Origin: Ramlibacter ginsenosidimutans
Lineage (GTDB): Bacteria > Pseudomonadota > Gammaproteobacteria > Burkholderiales > Burkholderiaceae_C
DNA: 64,000 bases
Assembly: GCF_042678185.1 (NCBI RefSeq)
Contig: NZ_JBHUDQ010000006.1
Reading direction: 5' to 3' (one strand)
The position numbers and the translations under genes are program-made. This document shows, in pieces, positions 9,435 through 18,442 of the stretch. The notes beneath the pieces were generated by a model. That model had not been told where the DNA came from. It saw only the letters and a list, made by a program, of their open reading frames with translations, and did no database searches. Positions within the stretch are counted from its first letter, which is position 1, and each line of letters opens with the position of its first letter.

Positions 9435-11264
9435 ATGAGCGATGACACCCCCTCCACCGCGCCGCATTCGCAGCAGCGCAGGCGCTTGCTGCAGGCTGCT
9501 GCGGCCCTTCCGTTCGCCGGCATGGCGGCTGCGCAGCCGCAGGCCGGCGTCGCGCGCGTGCGTCCCGGCGCCCTTGGCTGGCCATCGCCGGCGCAGTGGC
9601 AAGGCTTGCGTGCGCAGCTGGGCGGTCGGCTCGTACAGTTGCAGTCGCCCTGGGCGGCCTGCGTCGCCGCGCCTGCGGGCGAAGAGTGCGCGCGCCTGTT
9701 CCGGCAGGTCGGCAATCCGTATTTCATCAGCGACGATCCGGCGCTCACGCAGGCGCTGGGCTGGGTGGACGCGTGGACCTCGGCGCCCAGCGCCTACGCG
9801 GTCGAAGCGCGCAACAGCGCGGATGTCGCGGCGGCGGTGAACTTCGCGCGCGAGCATCGCCTGCGCCTGGTCGTGAAGGGCGGCGGCCACAGCTACCAGG
9901 GCACCTCCAGCGCGCCCGGCTCGCTGCTGGTGTGGACGCACGGGATGCGCGACATCCGGCTGCACGACGGCTTCGTTCCGCAAGGGTGCGCCGGCCGGGT
10001 CGCACCGACGCAGGCGGCGAGCCTAGGCGCGGGCGCGCTCTGGGTGCATGCCTACGACGCGGTCACGACCCGCGGCGGGCGCTATGTCCAGGGGGGCGGC
10101 TGCATGACGGTGGGCGTCGCGGGCCTGGTGCAAAGCGGCGGCTTCGGCAGCTTCTCCAAGCGCTTCGGTACGGCGTCGGGCAACCTGCTCGAAGCAGAAG
10201 TCGTCACGGCCGATGGCGTCACGCGGATCGCAAATGCCTGCACGAACCCGGACCTGTTCTGGGCCCTGAAGGGCGGCGGCGGCGGCAGCTTCGGCGTCGT
10301 CACCCGCATCACCGTGCGCACGCACGAGCTGCCCGAGACCTTCGGCGCCGTCAACTTCACGGTGCGCGCGGATTCGGCTGCTGCGTTCCGCCGCCTCGCC
10401 GCGATGACGCTGGACTTCTACGCTGCATCGCTGATGAACCCGCACTGGGGCGAGCAGATCCGCTTCCTGCCAGGACACGTGATGCGCGTGCAGATGGTGT
10501 TCCAGGGCATGGAGCGCGGCGAGGCGGTGGCGGTGTGGCAGCCCTTCCTCGACGCGATAGCCCGCCTGCCGGATCTCAGCGTGGATTTCGCACCGCTGAA
10601 GATCGTGTCGACCTCCGCGCGCGAGTTCTGGTCACCGACCTTCGTGAAGCGCGCGCTCGGCTTCATCAAGCGCGACGCGCGGCCGGGTGCGCCGGAGGGC
10701 AACGTGTACTGGCCCGGCGACGAGGGCCAGGCGGGCCAGGTCCTGCACGGCTACGCATCCACCTGGCTGCCCGCTTCGCTGCTCCAGCCGGCACAGCGCG
10801 CGTCGCTCGCCGATGCGCTCGTCGCCGCGGCCGCGCAATGGGGCGTTTCGCTGCACTTCAACAAGGGACTGGCCGGCGCGCCGCCGGAAGCGATCGCGGC
10901 CGCGCGCGACACGGCGATGAACCCGGCGGCGCTGGACGCGTTCGCGCTGGCGATCAGCGCGGCCCATGGTCCTGCGGCTTATCCTGGCGTGGCCGGCCAC
11001 GAACCCGACATCGCAGTGGCACGGCAGCAGGCGGGGCGGGTGCGCGCCTGCATGGGGGAACTGCGCAAGCTCGTGCCCAAGCCGGGCTCCTACGTCTCGG
11101 AGAGCGACTTCTTCGAGCCGGACTGGCAGCATGCGTTCTGGGGCAGCCACTACGAGCGCCTGCTGGCGGTGAAGACGCAGTACGACCCGGGCGGCCTGTT
11201 CACCGTGCACCACGGCGTGGGAAGCGAAGCCTGGAGCGACGACGGGTTCACGCGCGGGGCGTGA
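9435..11264 (+). CDS. Exported FAD-binding oxidoreductase, berberine-bridge (BBE) type
   Basis: Flavoprotein oxidase or dehydrogenase of the VAO/BBE family; the substrate is unknown. The ATG at 9435 gives 609 residues with a signal-like N-terminus (QRRRLLQ then an Ala-rich stretch ending AAAQ) that may be a Tat signal, suiting a folded flavoprotein. FAD would be held at two points: His152 in GGGHSYQG and Cys223 in GGGCMTVGVAG both fit the bicovalent attachment sites of the family. The C-terminal BBE domain ends with YDPGGLFTVHHGVG. It stands alone between the isc operon and a convergent operon, so context gives no substrate. Confidence 0.85.
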   Translation: MSDDTPSTAPHSQQRRRLLQAAAALPFAGMAAAQPQAGVARVRPGALGWPSPAQWQGLRAQLGGRLVQLQSPWAACVAAPAGEECARLFRQVGNPYFISDDPALTQALGWVDAWTSAPSAYAVEARNSADVAAAVNFAREHRLRLVVKGGGHSYQGTSSAPGSLLVWTHGMRDIRLHDGFVPQGCAGRVAPTQAASLGAGALWVHAYDAVTTRGGRYVQGGGCMTVGVAGLVQSGGFGSFSKRFGTASGNLLEAEVVTADGVTRIANACTNPDLFWALKGGGGGSFGVVTRITVRTHELPETFGAVNFTVRADSAAAFRRLAAMTLDFYAASLMNPHWGEQIRFLPGHVMRVQMVFQGMERGEAVAVWQPFLDAIARLPDLSVDFAPLKIVSTSAREFWSPTFVKRALGFIKRDARPGAPEGNVYWPGDEGQAGQVLHGYASTWLPASLLQPAQRASLADALVAAAAQWGVSLHFNKGLAGAPPEAIAAARDTAMNPAALDAFALAISAAHGPAAYPGVAGHEPDIAVARQQAGRVRACMGELRKLVPKPGSYVSESDFFEPDWQHAFWGSHYERLLAVKTQYDPGGLFTVHHGVGSEAWSDDGFTRGA

Positions 11265-11276
11265 ACCCCGGGCGGC

Positions 11277-12131
11277 TCATTCGTACTTGCGGCCCTCGGC
11301 CAGCAACTGCGGCGTGCCGATGACGGCGTTGAGCCCGTCGAAGTCCAGCATCTCGCCGCGCAATGCGGCGGTGGTGCCGTCCTCGTGCAGCGTGCCGTAG
11401 TAGCGCTGCAGGGTGTGTGCCACCGCGCGCGCGGTGCCGCCGGGGAAGATGACGATGCGGAAGCCGACCCGGCCCAGTTCCTGCGCGCTCAGGATGGGCG
11501 TCTTGCCGCCTTCGACCATGTTGGCCAGCAGCGGGATGCGCGAGGCGAAGCGCTCGCATGCGGCCTTCATCTGCTCCGGACTGCGCAAGGCCTCGATGAA
11601 GAGCGCATCCACGCCGGTCTCCAGGTAACGCTCGGCCCGCTCCAGCGCCGCGTCGAGTCCTTCGATGGCGAGCGCGTCCGTGCGCGCGAGGATCAGCGTC
11701 TCGCTGCTGCGCCGGGCATCGAGCGCCGCGCGCAGCTTGCCGGCCATCTCCGCCGCCGGGACCACCGTCTTGCCATCGAGGTGCCCGCAGCGCTTGGGAA
11801 AGCCCTGGTCTTCCAGCTGGATCATCGCCGCACCGGCGCGCTCGAAGTCGCGCACCGTGCGCTGTACGTTAAGCGCGTTGCCGAAGCCGGTGTCGCCATC
11901 GACGATCACGGGCAGGCGCACCCGATCGGTGATGTGCGCGAGCGTCTGCGCGACTTCGGTGGCCGTGGTGAGGCCGACGTCGGAGCGCCCGAGCCGCGTA
12001 TAGGCGATCGAGGCGCCGGAGAGGTACAGCGCCTCGAAGCCGGCCTGTTCGGCCACCAGCGCGCTCAGCGCGTCGTAGATACCGGGTGCGAGCAGCGGCT
12101 GCGCTCGCGCGAGGAGATTCTTCAAAGACAT
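11277..12131 (-). CDS. Isocitrate lyase/PEP mutase-family C-C lyase
   Basis: A 284-residue member of the ICL/PEPM superfamily, which cleaves 2-hydroxy-dicarboxylates such as 2-methylisocitrate or dimethylmalate into an oxoacid and a second acid. Mg2+-binding acids are in VDGDTGFG (Asp78, Asp80) and QLED; the loop KRCGH (113-117) has the Cys used by lyases rather than mutases. It is the last gene of the minus-strand operon, four bases after the flavoprotein gene. With an aconitase-type hydratase upstream, it probably cleaves the hydrated intermediate. Oxaloacetate decarboxylase-like activity is an alternative. Confidence 0.85.
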   Translation of the reverse strand: MSLKNLLARAQPLLAPGIYDALSALVAEQAGFEALYLSGASIAYTRLGRSDVGLTTATEVAQTLAHITDRVRLPVIVDGDTGFGNALNVQRTVRDFERAGAAMIQLEDQGFPKRCGHLDGKTVVPAAEMAGKLRAALDARRSSETLILARTDALAIEGLDAALERAERYLETGVDALFIEALRSPEQMKAACERFASRIPLLANMVEGGKTPILSAQELGRVGFRIVIFPGGTARAVAHTLQRYYGTLHEDGTTAALRGEMLDFDGLNAVIGTPQLLAEGRKYE

Positions 12132-12134
12132 CGT

Positions 12135-13466
12135 TCAGCCTTGCAATTGATTCGCGGCGGTGTGCGCCGCTACCCAGCCTCCGGCCACGGCGCTCAGCAG
12201 CCCGTTGCCGGAGAGATAGCCCCACACCGCATTGCCGCTGACACCGCGCGCGGCGCCGCCGGCGGCGAGCAGGTTGGGGAAGAGGCTGCCGTCGACACGT
12301 TGCACCCGGCAGGATGCATCGATGGCGAGGCCGCCTTGCGTGTGGAAGAGGGCGCCGGTCACACGCACGGCGTGGAAGGGCGGCCCGAAGCGCTCGAGCT
12401 CGGGAGCGAGTTGCGCGGGATCGCAGCCGATGATGGCCGCCAGTCCCTCGCGGTCGCTCGCGGTGCGCAGCGCCCCGGCGGCTTCGGCCTCGCGGAAGTC
12501 GGGAAACTCCCGCGCCAGCGCCAGCTGCCGGTCACCGAAGACGTTCCACGCGGTGCCGCCCGGTTGCGCAAGCACGTCGACCGCCGCCTCCGAGTAGCCA
12601 TGCGTCTCATTGTGGAAGCGCTGGCCCTTCGCGTTCAGCTGCACGCCGCCCTCCATCATCACGGCCCAGGTCATGAGCGCGCCTTGCGGAACCACCCAGG
12701 AGCCGTGGCCCTGGTAGCCGCCCAGGTCGGCCAGACCGGCGCCCAGCGCGCGTCCCCACAGGATGGCACTGCCGTCATTGCCCTGGTGCCCGGCGAAGGT
12801 TGCATCGCGCATCTCCGGCAGCAGCTCGCGCACGAGCGCGGGGCTGCCGCCGAAGCCGTTGCACGCGAGCAGCAGCACGTCGCAGGCGATGCGTTCCACC
12901 ACGCCGCGGGGACGTTCGGCTGCGACGCCGAGCACGCGATCGCTGTCGTCCACGTAGAGATCGACCACGCGGGCGGATGTGAGCAGGTCCGCACCTGCAT
13001 CGATGGCCGCGGCGTGCAGCGCTGCGACCAGCGCGGCGCCGGTGCGCTCGCGCAGGCTGTGCATGCGGTGCACGCGATGGCCGGGATAGAGGAAGTTCGC
13101 CAGCACCTCGAAGTGCAGCCCGTGCTCGCCCAGCCGGTCGATCGCCGGACCACACGCTTGCGCGTACGCCTGCACGAGATGCGGCGCGGCCTGTCCCTTG
13201 CTCTTGGCCGCGATGTCTTCCGCGAACAGCGCGACGCTGTCGGCGATCCCCTGGTCCCGCTGCACGCGCGTACCGGCCGCGGGAATGAAGCCCGAGGACA
13301 GGGCGGTCGAACCGCTGGGCGTCGCGTCGCGCTCCAGCAGGACGCAGTCGATGCCGAGGTCGCGCAGCGCGATGGCCGCGACCAGCCCGCAGGCGCCCGC
13401 GCCGACGATGGCCACGGGCACGTGCACCGGTGCGTCGAAGCGAGCCGTGCGGACGACGCGCGTCAT
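12135..13466 (-). CDS. FAD-dependent oxidoreductase, fumarate reductase/3-ketosteroid dehydrogenase type
   Basis: Soluble 443-residue flavoprotein of the succinate dehydrogenase/fumarate reductase FAD family, which adds or removes a C=C bond next to a carbonyl or carboxyl group. The Rossmann motif is AIVGAGACGLVAAI, followed by LLERD for the ribose. The C-terminal FAD segment reads NLLAAGGAARGVSGN. There is no heme or flavin-transfer domain and no signal peptide, so electrons must come from or go to a separate partner. It sits between the amidohydrolase and lyase genes of the operon, with four-base spacing. Confidence 0.82.
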   Translation of the reverse strand: MTRVVRTARFDAPVHVPVAIVGAGACGLVAAIALRDLGIDCVLLERDATPSGSTALSSGFIPAAGTRVQRDQGIADSVALFAEDIAAKSKGQAAPHLVQAYAQACGPAIDRLGEHGLHFEVLANFLYPGHRVHRMHSLRERTGAALVAALHAAAIDAGADLLTSARVVDLYVDDSDRVLGVAAERPRGVVERIACDVLLLACNGFGGSPALVRELLPEMRDATFAGHQGNDGSAILWGRALGAGLADLGGYQGHGSWVVPQGALMTWAVMMEGGVQLNAKGQRFHNETHGYSEAAVDVLAQPGGTAWNVFGDRQLALAREFPDFREAEAAGALRTASDREGLAAIIGCDPAQLAPELERFGPPFHAVRVTGALFHTQGGLAIDASCRVQRVDGSLFPNLLAAGGAARGVSGNAVWGYLSGNGLLSAVAGGWVAAHTAANQLQG

Positions 13467-13470
13467 GCGC

Positions 13471-14946
13471 TCACGCGGTGGGGCGGAACAGGTACTCGCC
13501 GCGCGGCTGCCCGATCACGCCGCGGTCGCTCGCGTACACCTGCTCGCCCCGCAGGTAGGTCGCTTCGACGCGCGCCGACAACTCGAGGCCTTCGAACGGC
13601 GTGTAGCCCTGCGTCGAGGGCGAGTCCTTGGCGTGGATGGTCCAGGTCTTCGCCGGGTCCACCAGCGCGAGGTCGGCGTCAAAGCCTTCGGCGATGTCGC
13701 CCTTGCGGTTCAGGCCGAAGCGCTGGGCCGGCGTCCAGCTCGTCACGCGCGCCATGTGGTTGTAGCCCATGCCGCGCCGTGTCCCTTCGCTCACCAGCGA
13801 GGGCAGCAGGTACTCGGTGCCGCCGAAGCCGCTCTTGGCCATCCAGATATTGCCGAAGTAGTGCTTGGGCACCTTGGTCTCGTGGCGGCAGCAGGCGTGG
13901 TCCGACACCACCCAGTCCAGCTCGCCCGCGAGCAGCGCCTCCCAGAGGTATTCCACGTCCGCGCGCGGGCGGATCGGCGGATTCACCTTCGCCAGCTCCG
14001 CGGCCGGCGAGCTGATGTCCAGCATCAGGTGGCCGATGGTGACCTCGCGCCGGAAGTCGATGTGCGGGAACACGTCGGCCATCATCAGCGCCGCCTGCAC
14101 CGCCTTGCGCGAGCTGAGGTGCAGCAGGTTGATGTTGGGCAGCGCGGTCTCGTTGGCGAGATAGCTCGCGATGAAAACCGCAAGCCCTTCGGAGTGCTGC
14201 GGCCGCGACGCGCTGTAGGCGGCGAGGCCCGACAGCGACTTGTCCTTCTCCACCAGCTTCGTGTAGGCCGTCATGATCTCCGCGGTCTCGCAGTGCAGCG
14301 ACAGCGAGATCTGGTGCGCCTTTTCGGGCATGTTCTCGCGCGCCGCCTGGATGCCGCGCATGATGAACTCGAAGTGGGCGAAGTCGTAGCGCTGGTCGTC
14401 CCCGATCATCAGGAACTGCCGCTGCGCGTCGCTGGCGCCGTGCAGGCCGTGCGAGCCGTAGAACATGAAGATCTTGAAGCTGGGGACGCCGTGCTTGGCG
14501 ATCAGCATCGGGATCTCCTCGATGTGCGTGCTGTCCATCGGCGCCAGGTGGTAGCCGTAGTCCACGTGGAAGCGGCCCTTGGACAGCTCCAGCACCTCGG
14601 GATAGAAGTCGGCGTAAGGGCCGCCCTTGTTCAGGTAGTACTGGCCCGTGCGGAAGTAGTTGAGGCTCGAGGTCACGCCGCCCATGGCCGCAGCCTTGGA
14701 CTCGGTGACGGCGTCTTCCGCCAGGGGCGAGTAGATGCCGCTGTGCATGTGGGCATCGACCACGCCCGGGAAGGCGAGCAGGCCGCGGCCGTCCTGCACC
14801 TGCTTGGCGAGGGACACGGTGATGCCGGGCGCGACGCGGGCGAACTTGCCGTCCTTGACGGCGATGTCGCCCTCGTGCACCACGTTGCCGTGCGGGCGCA
14901 CCACGCGCACGTTCTTGATCAGGAGGTCGTAGAGCGGAGCGGTCAC
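13471..14946 (-). CDS. Cyclic amidohydrolase (dihydropyrimidinase/dihydroorotase family)
   Basis: Zinc amidohydrolase that should open a cyclic amide or imide. The GTG start at 14946 overlaps the stop of the hydratase small subunit (GTGA), giving 491 residues beginning MTAPLYDLLIKNVRVVRP. Metal ligands line up with dihydropyrimidinase: His66 and His68 (DAHMHSG), the carboxylated Lys158 (FKIFMFYG), His218 (HCETAE), His276 (LLHLSS) and Asp349 (VVSDHACC). The set is complete, so it is probably an active binuclear enzyme. Hydantoin, dihydropyrimidine or another ring are possible; the neighbours suggest a ring that opens to a dicarboxylate. Confidence 0.88.
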   Translation of the reverse strand: MTAPLYDLLIKNVRVVRPHGNVVHEGDIAVKDGKFARVAPGITVSLAKQVQDGRGLLAFPGVVDAHMHSGIYSPLAEDAVTESKAAAMGGVTSSLNYFRTGQYYLNKGGPYADFYPEVLELSKGRFHVDYGYHLAPMDSTHIEEIPMLIAKHGVPSFKIFMFYGSHGLHGASDAQRQFLMIGDDQRYDFAHFEFIMRGIQAARENMPEKAHQISLSLHCETAEIMTAYTKLVEKDKSLSGLAAYSASRPQHSEGLAVFIASYLANETALPNINLLHLSSRKAVQAALMMADVFPHIDFRREVTIGHLMLDISSPAAELAKVNPPIRPRADVEYLWEALLAGELDWVVSDHACCRHETKVPKHYFGNIWMAKSGFGGTEYLLPSLVSEGTRRGMGYNHMARVTSWTPAQRFGLNRKGDIAEGFDADLALVDPAKTWTIHAKDSPSTQGYTPFEGLELSARVEATYLRGEQVYASDRGVIGQPRGEYLFRPTA

Positions 14947-15494
14947 GGGGTCGTCCTTTCCTGGAATCGGCGTTGCAATTGCGGCAGCAGCCCCCCGGCC
15001 TCGACCATGTCGAGCAGGAAGGCGGGGATGGGTTCGGTGGCCAGCACCTGGCCGTCGGCGCGCGTCACGGTGCCCGCGCGCGCATCGAAGGCGATGCGTT
15101 CGCCTTCCACGATGGCCTCGCAGCCGGGACAGGTGAGCAGCAGCAGTCCGAGGTTGAAGGCATTGCGGAAGAAGAGGCCAGCGAACGACGGCGCGATCAC
15201 CGCGGCCACGCCCAGGTGGCGCAAGGCCTCGGCCGCCTGCTCGCGCGAGGATCCGATGCCGAAGTCGCGTCCGGCCACCACCACGTCGCCGGGCTTCACG
15301 TTGGGCGCGAAGTCGGGCCGCAAGGCTTCGAGGCAGTGCTGCGCGATCACGTCCACGCCGTGCTGCATCCAGTTGCCGGGTGCCAGTGCGTCGGTGTCGA
15401 CCTGCGCGCCGAGGCGCCACACGCGATGGGTCACAGGACTACCCTCCGCGCTACGCGCTGCCGGATTCACCTTGGGAGCGGCCCGGCGGTTCAT
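14943..15494 (-). CDS. Aconitase-family hydratase, small (swivel) subunit
   Basis: Small subunit of a two-component hydratase related to isopropylmalate isomerase, 2,3-dimethylmalate dehydratase and maleate hydratase. The swivel domain shows GRDFGIGSSREQAAEAL, the carboxylate-binding loop of the family. The ATG at 15494 overlaps the large-subunit stop (ATGA) and gives 183 residues; a GTG at 15434 would give 163 residues starting at the conserved THRVWRLGAQVDTDALAP, closer to the usual length. Coupling favours the ATG, conservation the GTG. Confidence 0.85.
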   Translation of the reverse strand: MNRRAAPKVNPAARSAEGSPVTHRVWRLGAQVDTDALAPGNWMQHGVDVIAQHCLEALRPDFAPNVKPGDVVVAGRDFGIGSSREQAAEALRHLGVAAVIAPSFAGLFFRNAFNLGLLLLTCPGCEAIVEGERIAFDARAGTVTRADGQVLATEPIPAFLLDMVEAGGLLPQLQRRFQERTTP

Positions 15495-16756
15495 GCCAGC
15501 ACCTCGCGCGGATCGACGATGCGGCCGGCGATCGCGGACGCCGCCACGGTGTACGCCGAGGCGAGATACACGCGCGTGCTGGGCGGCCCCATGCGTCCCT
15601 TGAAATTGCGCGCCGTGCTGGAGATGACCGTCTCGTCGGCGTCCAGGCTGTCGCCGTAGCCGGCGCAGATGCCGCAGGCGCTGGGCAGCAGCTGGGCGCC
15701 CGCGTCCTGCAGCACCTGCAGCACGCCTTCGCTGATCGCGGCATCGCGGTCGGCGTGGCTCGCGGGCGCGACCAGCAGCCGCACTCCCGCGGCCACGCGC
15801 TTGCCGCGCAGCACCTGCGCTGCGAAGCGCAGGTCTTCCAGCTTGGCGCCGGTGCAGGCGCCGATGTAGGCGGCCTGGATCTGCGTGCCGGCGAACTGCG
15901 AGGCGTCGCCTGCATTCGCCGGACTGAAGGGCGCGGCGACCTGGGGCGCCAGCGCAGCGGCATCGAACACGTGCTCTTCCGCCCAGCTGCCCGCGTCGGA
16001 ATGCCAGGGCGCGACGTCGACGCCGGGCGCGCCGTGCGCCGCCAGCCAGTCCCGCGTGACCGCATCGGGAGCGACCAGGCCGACCTGAGCGCCGAGCTCG
16101 GCGCTCATGTTGGCGAGCGTCATGCGCTCCTGCATGGGCAGGGCGCGCACCGCTTCGCCCGCGAACTCCACGGCCTGGTAGGCGCCGCCGTTCATGCCGA
16201 AGCGGCCGATCATGGCCAGCATCATGTCCTTGGCAGTCACGCTGGCGCCAAGGCGGCCGTCCCAGCGCATGCCCATCGTGCGCGGCACCTGCACCCAGAT
16301 CGCCCCGGTGGTGACCACGCCCAGCATCTCGGTGCTGCCGACCCCGAACATGTAGGCGCCGAAGGCGCCTCCCGTGGGCGAATGCGAATCGCCGCCCACG
16401 CAGAACAGGCCCGGCCGGATGTGCCCGTGCTGCGGCACCACGACGTGGCAGATGCCCACCGAGTCGTAGACGTGCGGCAGCTGCTGGTCGCGCGCCCACT
16501 CGCGCGCGATGCGCACGATGCGCCTGGAGTCCTCGTTGCGCTCGGGAACATAGTGGTCCATCACCAGGACGACCTTGTCCTTGTCCCAGATCCCGGCGCC
16601 CAGTTGCTCCAGCATGGGCTTGAGGCGGCGCGGTCCCGAAGAGTCGTGGAACATCGCCAGGTCCACCTGGCACGTGACGACCTCGCCCACGCGCACCTCC
16701 TCGCGCCCGGCTGCACGCGCGATCAGCTTCTGCGCGAGGGACTGGATCGCGGTCAT
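15491..16756 (-). CDS. Aconitase-family hydratase, large [4Fe-4S] subunit
   Basis: Catalytic subunit of a homoaconitase/LeuC-like hydro-lyase. The ATG at 16756 overlaps the stop of the Bug receptor gene (ATGA) and gives 421 residues. The three [4Fe-4S] cysteines are seen in YIGACTGAKLEDLR and SACGICAGYG, and the substrate loop in CVGGDSHSPTGGAFGAY. It lacks the fourth domain of monofunctional aconitase, as expected for a two-subunit enzyme. leuC of leucine biosynthesis usually travels with leuB; here the partners are an amidohydrolase and a lyase, so a catabolic role is more likely. Confidence 0.88.
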   Translation of the reverse strand: MTAIQSLAQKLIARAAGREEVRVGEVVTCQVDLAMFHDSSGPRRLKPMLEQLGAGIWDKDKVVLVMDHYVPERNEDSRRIVRIAREWARDQQLPHVYDSVGICHVVVPQHGHIRPGLFCVGGDSHSPTGGAFGAYMFGVGSTEMLGVVTTGAIWVQVPRTMGMRWDGRLGASVTAKDMMLAMIGRFGMNGGAYQAVEFAGEAVRALPMQERMTLANMSAELGAQVGLVAPDAVTRDWLAAHGAPGVDVAPWHSDAGSWAEEHVFDAAALAPQVAAPFSPANAGDASQFAGTQIQAAYIGACTGAKLEDLRFAAQVLRGKRVAAGVRLLVAPASHADRDAAISEGVLQVLQDAGAQLLPSACGICAGYGDSLDADETVISSTARNFKGRMGPPSTRVYLASAYTVAASAIAGRIVDPREVLA

Positions 16757-17721
16757 TCCGCCTTCGCTCCCGAGTACTTCACCACCTTGCCCCAGCGGAG
16801 GATCTCCTCGTGCACGAAGCGCGCGAATTCCTCGGGCGAGTCGCCCACCGGCGTCGCGCCGTCGGATTCGATGCGCTTCCTCACCTCGGGCGATGCGATC
16901 GCCTGGCGCGCCGCGTCGCTGATGCGCCGGGCGAGCTCGGGCGGCATCTTCGCCGGCCCGAACAGGCCGAACCACGCGTTCGACTGGTAGCCGGGCAGCA
17001 CTTCCGCGATCGCGGGCACGTCGGGGAACTGCGGCAGCCGCTTCGGGCTGGTGACACCGAGTGCCTTCAGCCGGCCGGCCTTGATGTAACCCTGCGCGTT
17101 GCCCACGTTGGCGAACATCATCTCCACCTGCCCGGCCAGCACGTCCTGGATGGCCGGCGTGGTGCCCTTGTACGGGATGTTGACGATATACGTGCCGGAC
17201 ATCATCTTGAAGGCTTCGCCCGCAAGGTGCACCGAGGAGCCCAGCGCGCCGATCGCGAAGTTCAGCTTGCCCGGCTTCGCCTTCGCAAGCGCGATCAGCT
17301 CGCGCAGGTTGTTCGCGGGCAGCGAGGGATTCGCCACCAGCACCGCGGGCGTGCTCGACACCATCGTCAGTGGCGTGAAGTCCTTCTCCGGATCGAAAGG
17401 CAGGTGCGGGTACAGCGTGGCGTTGATCGCGTGGCTGGTGAAGCTCATGAGGAGCGTGCTGCCGTCGGGAGCCGACCGGGCCACCGCCTCGGCGGCGAGA
17501 TTGCCGCCGGCGCCCGGCCGATTGTCGATCACCACGGTGCGCCCGAGAGCGCGCCCGAGTTCTGGTGCGATCGCGCGCGCCATCGTGTCCGTGGTGCCGC
17601 CGGGTGGTGCGCCGACCAGGATGCGTAGCGTGGCGGGCGCGCCTTGGGCGAACACGCGCGCGGCAGCGGGCAGGGTGGCGGCGAGGAGGAGGGAGCGTCG
17701 TCGGAGGAGAGGAGAGTTCAT
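16753..17721 (-). CDS. Bug/TctC-family periplasmic substrate-binding receptor
   Basis: Periplasmic solute receptor of the Bug family, which binds carboxylates, amides or related small acids. The ATG at 17721 gives 322 residues with a signal peptide (LLRRRSLLLAATLPAAARVFAQG). Family marks are ILVGAPPGGTTDTMARAIAP, IDNRPGAGGNLAAEAVA and NIPYKGTTPAIQDVL. No TctA/TctB membrane partner is present, common for Bug proteins in Burkholderiales. It lies inside an operon that already encodes a five-part ABC importer, so the pathway has two candidate receptors. Confidence 0.92.
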   Translation of the reverse strand: MNSPLLRRRSLLLAATLPAAARVFAQGAPATLRILVGAPPGGTTDTMARAIAPELGRALGRTVVIDNRPGAGGNLAAEAVARSAPDGSTLLMSFTSHAINATLYPHLPFDPEKDFTPLTMVSSTPAVLVANPSLPANNLRELIALAKAKPGKLNFAIGALGSSVHLAGEAFKMMSGTYIVNIPYKGTTPAIQDVLAGQVEMMFANVGNAQGYIKAGRLKALGVTSPKRLPQFPDVPAIAEVLPGYQSNAWFGLFGPAKMPPELARRISDAARQAIASPEVRKRIESDGATPVGDSPEEFARFVHEEILRWGKVVKYSGAKAE

Positions 17722-17728
17722 GGAAAGG

Positions 17729-18442
17729 TCAGACACCAAGGTAGGCCTGGCGCAATCGATCGGTTGCGAGCAGTTCGCCACTGGTGCCGGAGAACTGGAT
17801 GGCTCCGTTCTCCAGCACGTAGGCGCGCTGCGCGATCGCGAGCGATTGCGCCACGTTCTGTTCGACCAGCAGGATGGCGAGTCCCTGCCGGTGCAGGTCG
17901 GCGATGAGGCCGAAGAGTTCCTCGACCAGCAGCGGCGACAGGCCGAGCGAGGGCTCGTCGAGGATCAGGAGGCGCGGCTCGGCCATCAGGCCGCGGCCGA
18001 TCGCGAGCATCTGCTGTTCGCCGCCGCTCAGCGTGCCCGCGTGCTGGCCGGTGCGTTCCAGCAGGCGCGGGAACAGCGCGAACACGCGCTCCAGGTTGAC
18101 CGCGCGGTTCGCGCGCGCGCGCGTGAAGGAGCCGAGCTCCAGGTTCTCGCGCACGCTGAGGTTGGGGAAGATCTTGCGGCCTTCCGGCACGTGGATCAGG
18201 CCGCGTGCGACCACGTCGCGGTAGTGCGCACGCGTGATGTCCGCGCCGTCGAAGTGGACGGTCCCGGCGCGTGCAATCACCAGCGCGCTCACCGTCTGGT
18301 TGAAGGTGGTCTTGCCGGCGCCATTGCTTCCGAGCAGGGCGACGATCTCGCCGGCGTGCAGGTCGAGGTCGATGCCGCGCAGCACTTCGACCGGGCCGTA
18401 GCCGCTGCGCAAGCCGCGCACGGAGAGCAGCGCTTCGGTCAT
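17729..18442 (-). CDS. Branched-chain-type ABC transporter ATP-binding protein (LivF-like)
   Basis: One of two ATPases of a HAAT-family importer. The ATG at 18442 overlaps the stop of the LivG-like gene (ATGA); 237 residues. Walker A is LGSNGAGKTT, the signature is LSGGEQQMLAIGRGLM, Walker B is LLILDEPSLGLSP, and the switch His is replaced by Gln in LVEQN, as in LivF proteins. Members of this importer class carry branched-chain amino acids, amides, urea or aromatic acids; here the substrate is presumably that of the catabolic genes downstream. Confidence 0.92.
   Translation of the reverse strand: MTEALLSVRGLRSGYGPVEVLRGIDLDLHAGEIVALLGSNGAGKTTFNQTVSALVIARAGTVHFDGADITRAHYRDVVARGLIHVPEGRKIFPNLSVRENLELGSFTRARANRAVNLERVFALFPRLLERTGQHAGTLSGGEQQMLAIGRGLMAEPRLLILDEPSLGLSPLLVEELFGLIADLHRQGLAILLVEQNVAQSLAIAQRAYVLENGAIQFSGTSGELLATDRLRQAYLGV

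Noticed and set aside
11385..14015. 876-codon plus-strand open frame opposite the lyase, flavoprotein and amidohydrolase genes
   Set aside because: Rich in Arg, His and Gly with no motifs, and it covers three well-conserved minus-strand genes with intact active sites.
15491..16756. leuC/leuD of leucine biosynthesis
   Set aside because: No leuB or leuA nearby; the genes are coupled to an importer, an amidohydrolase and a lyase, pointing to catabolism.
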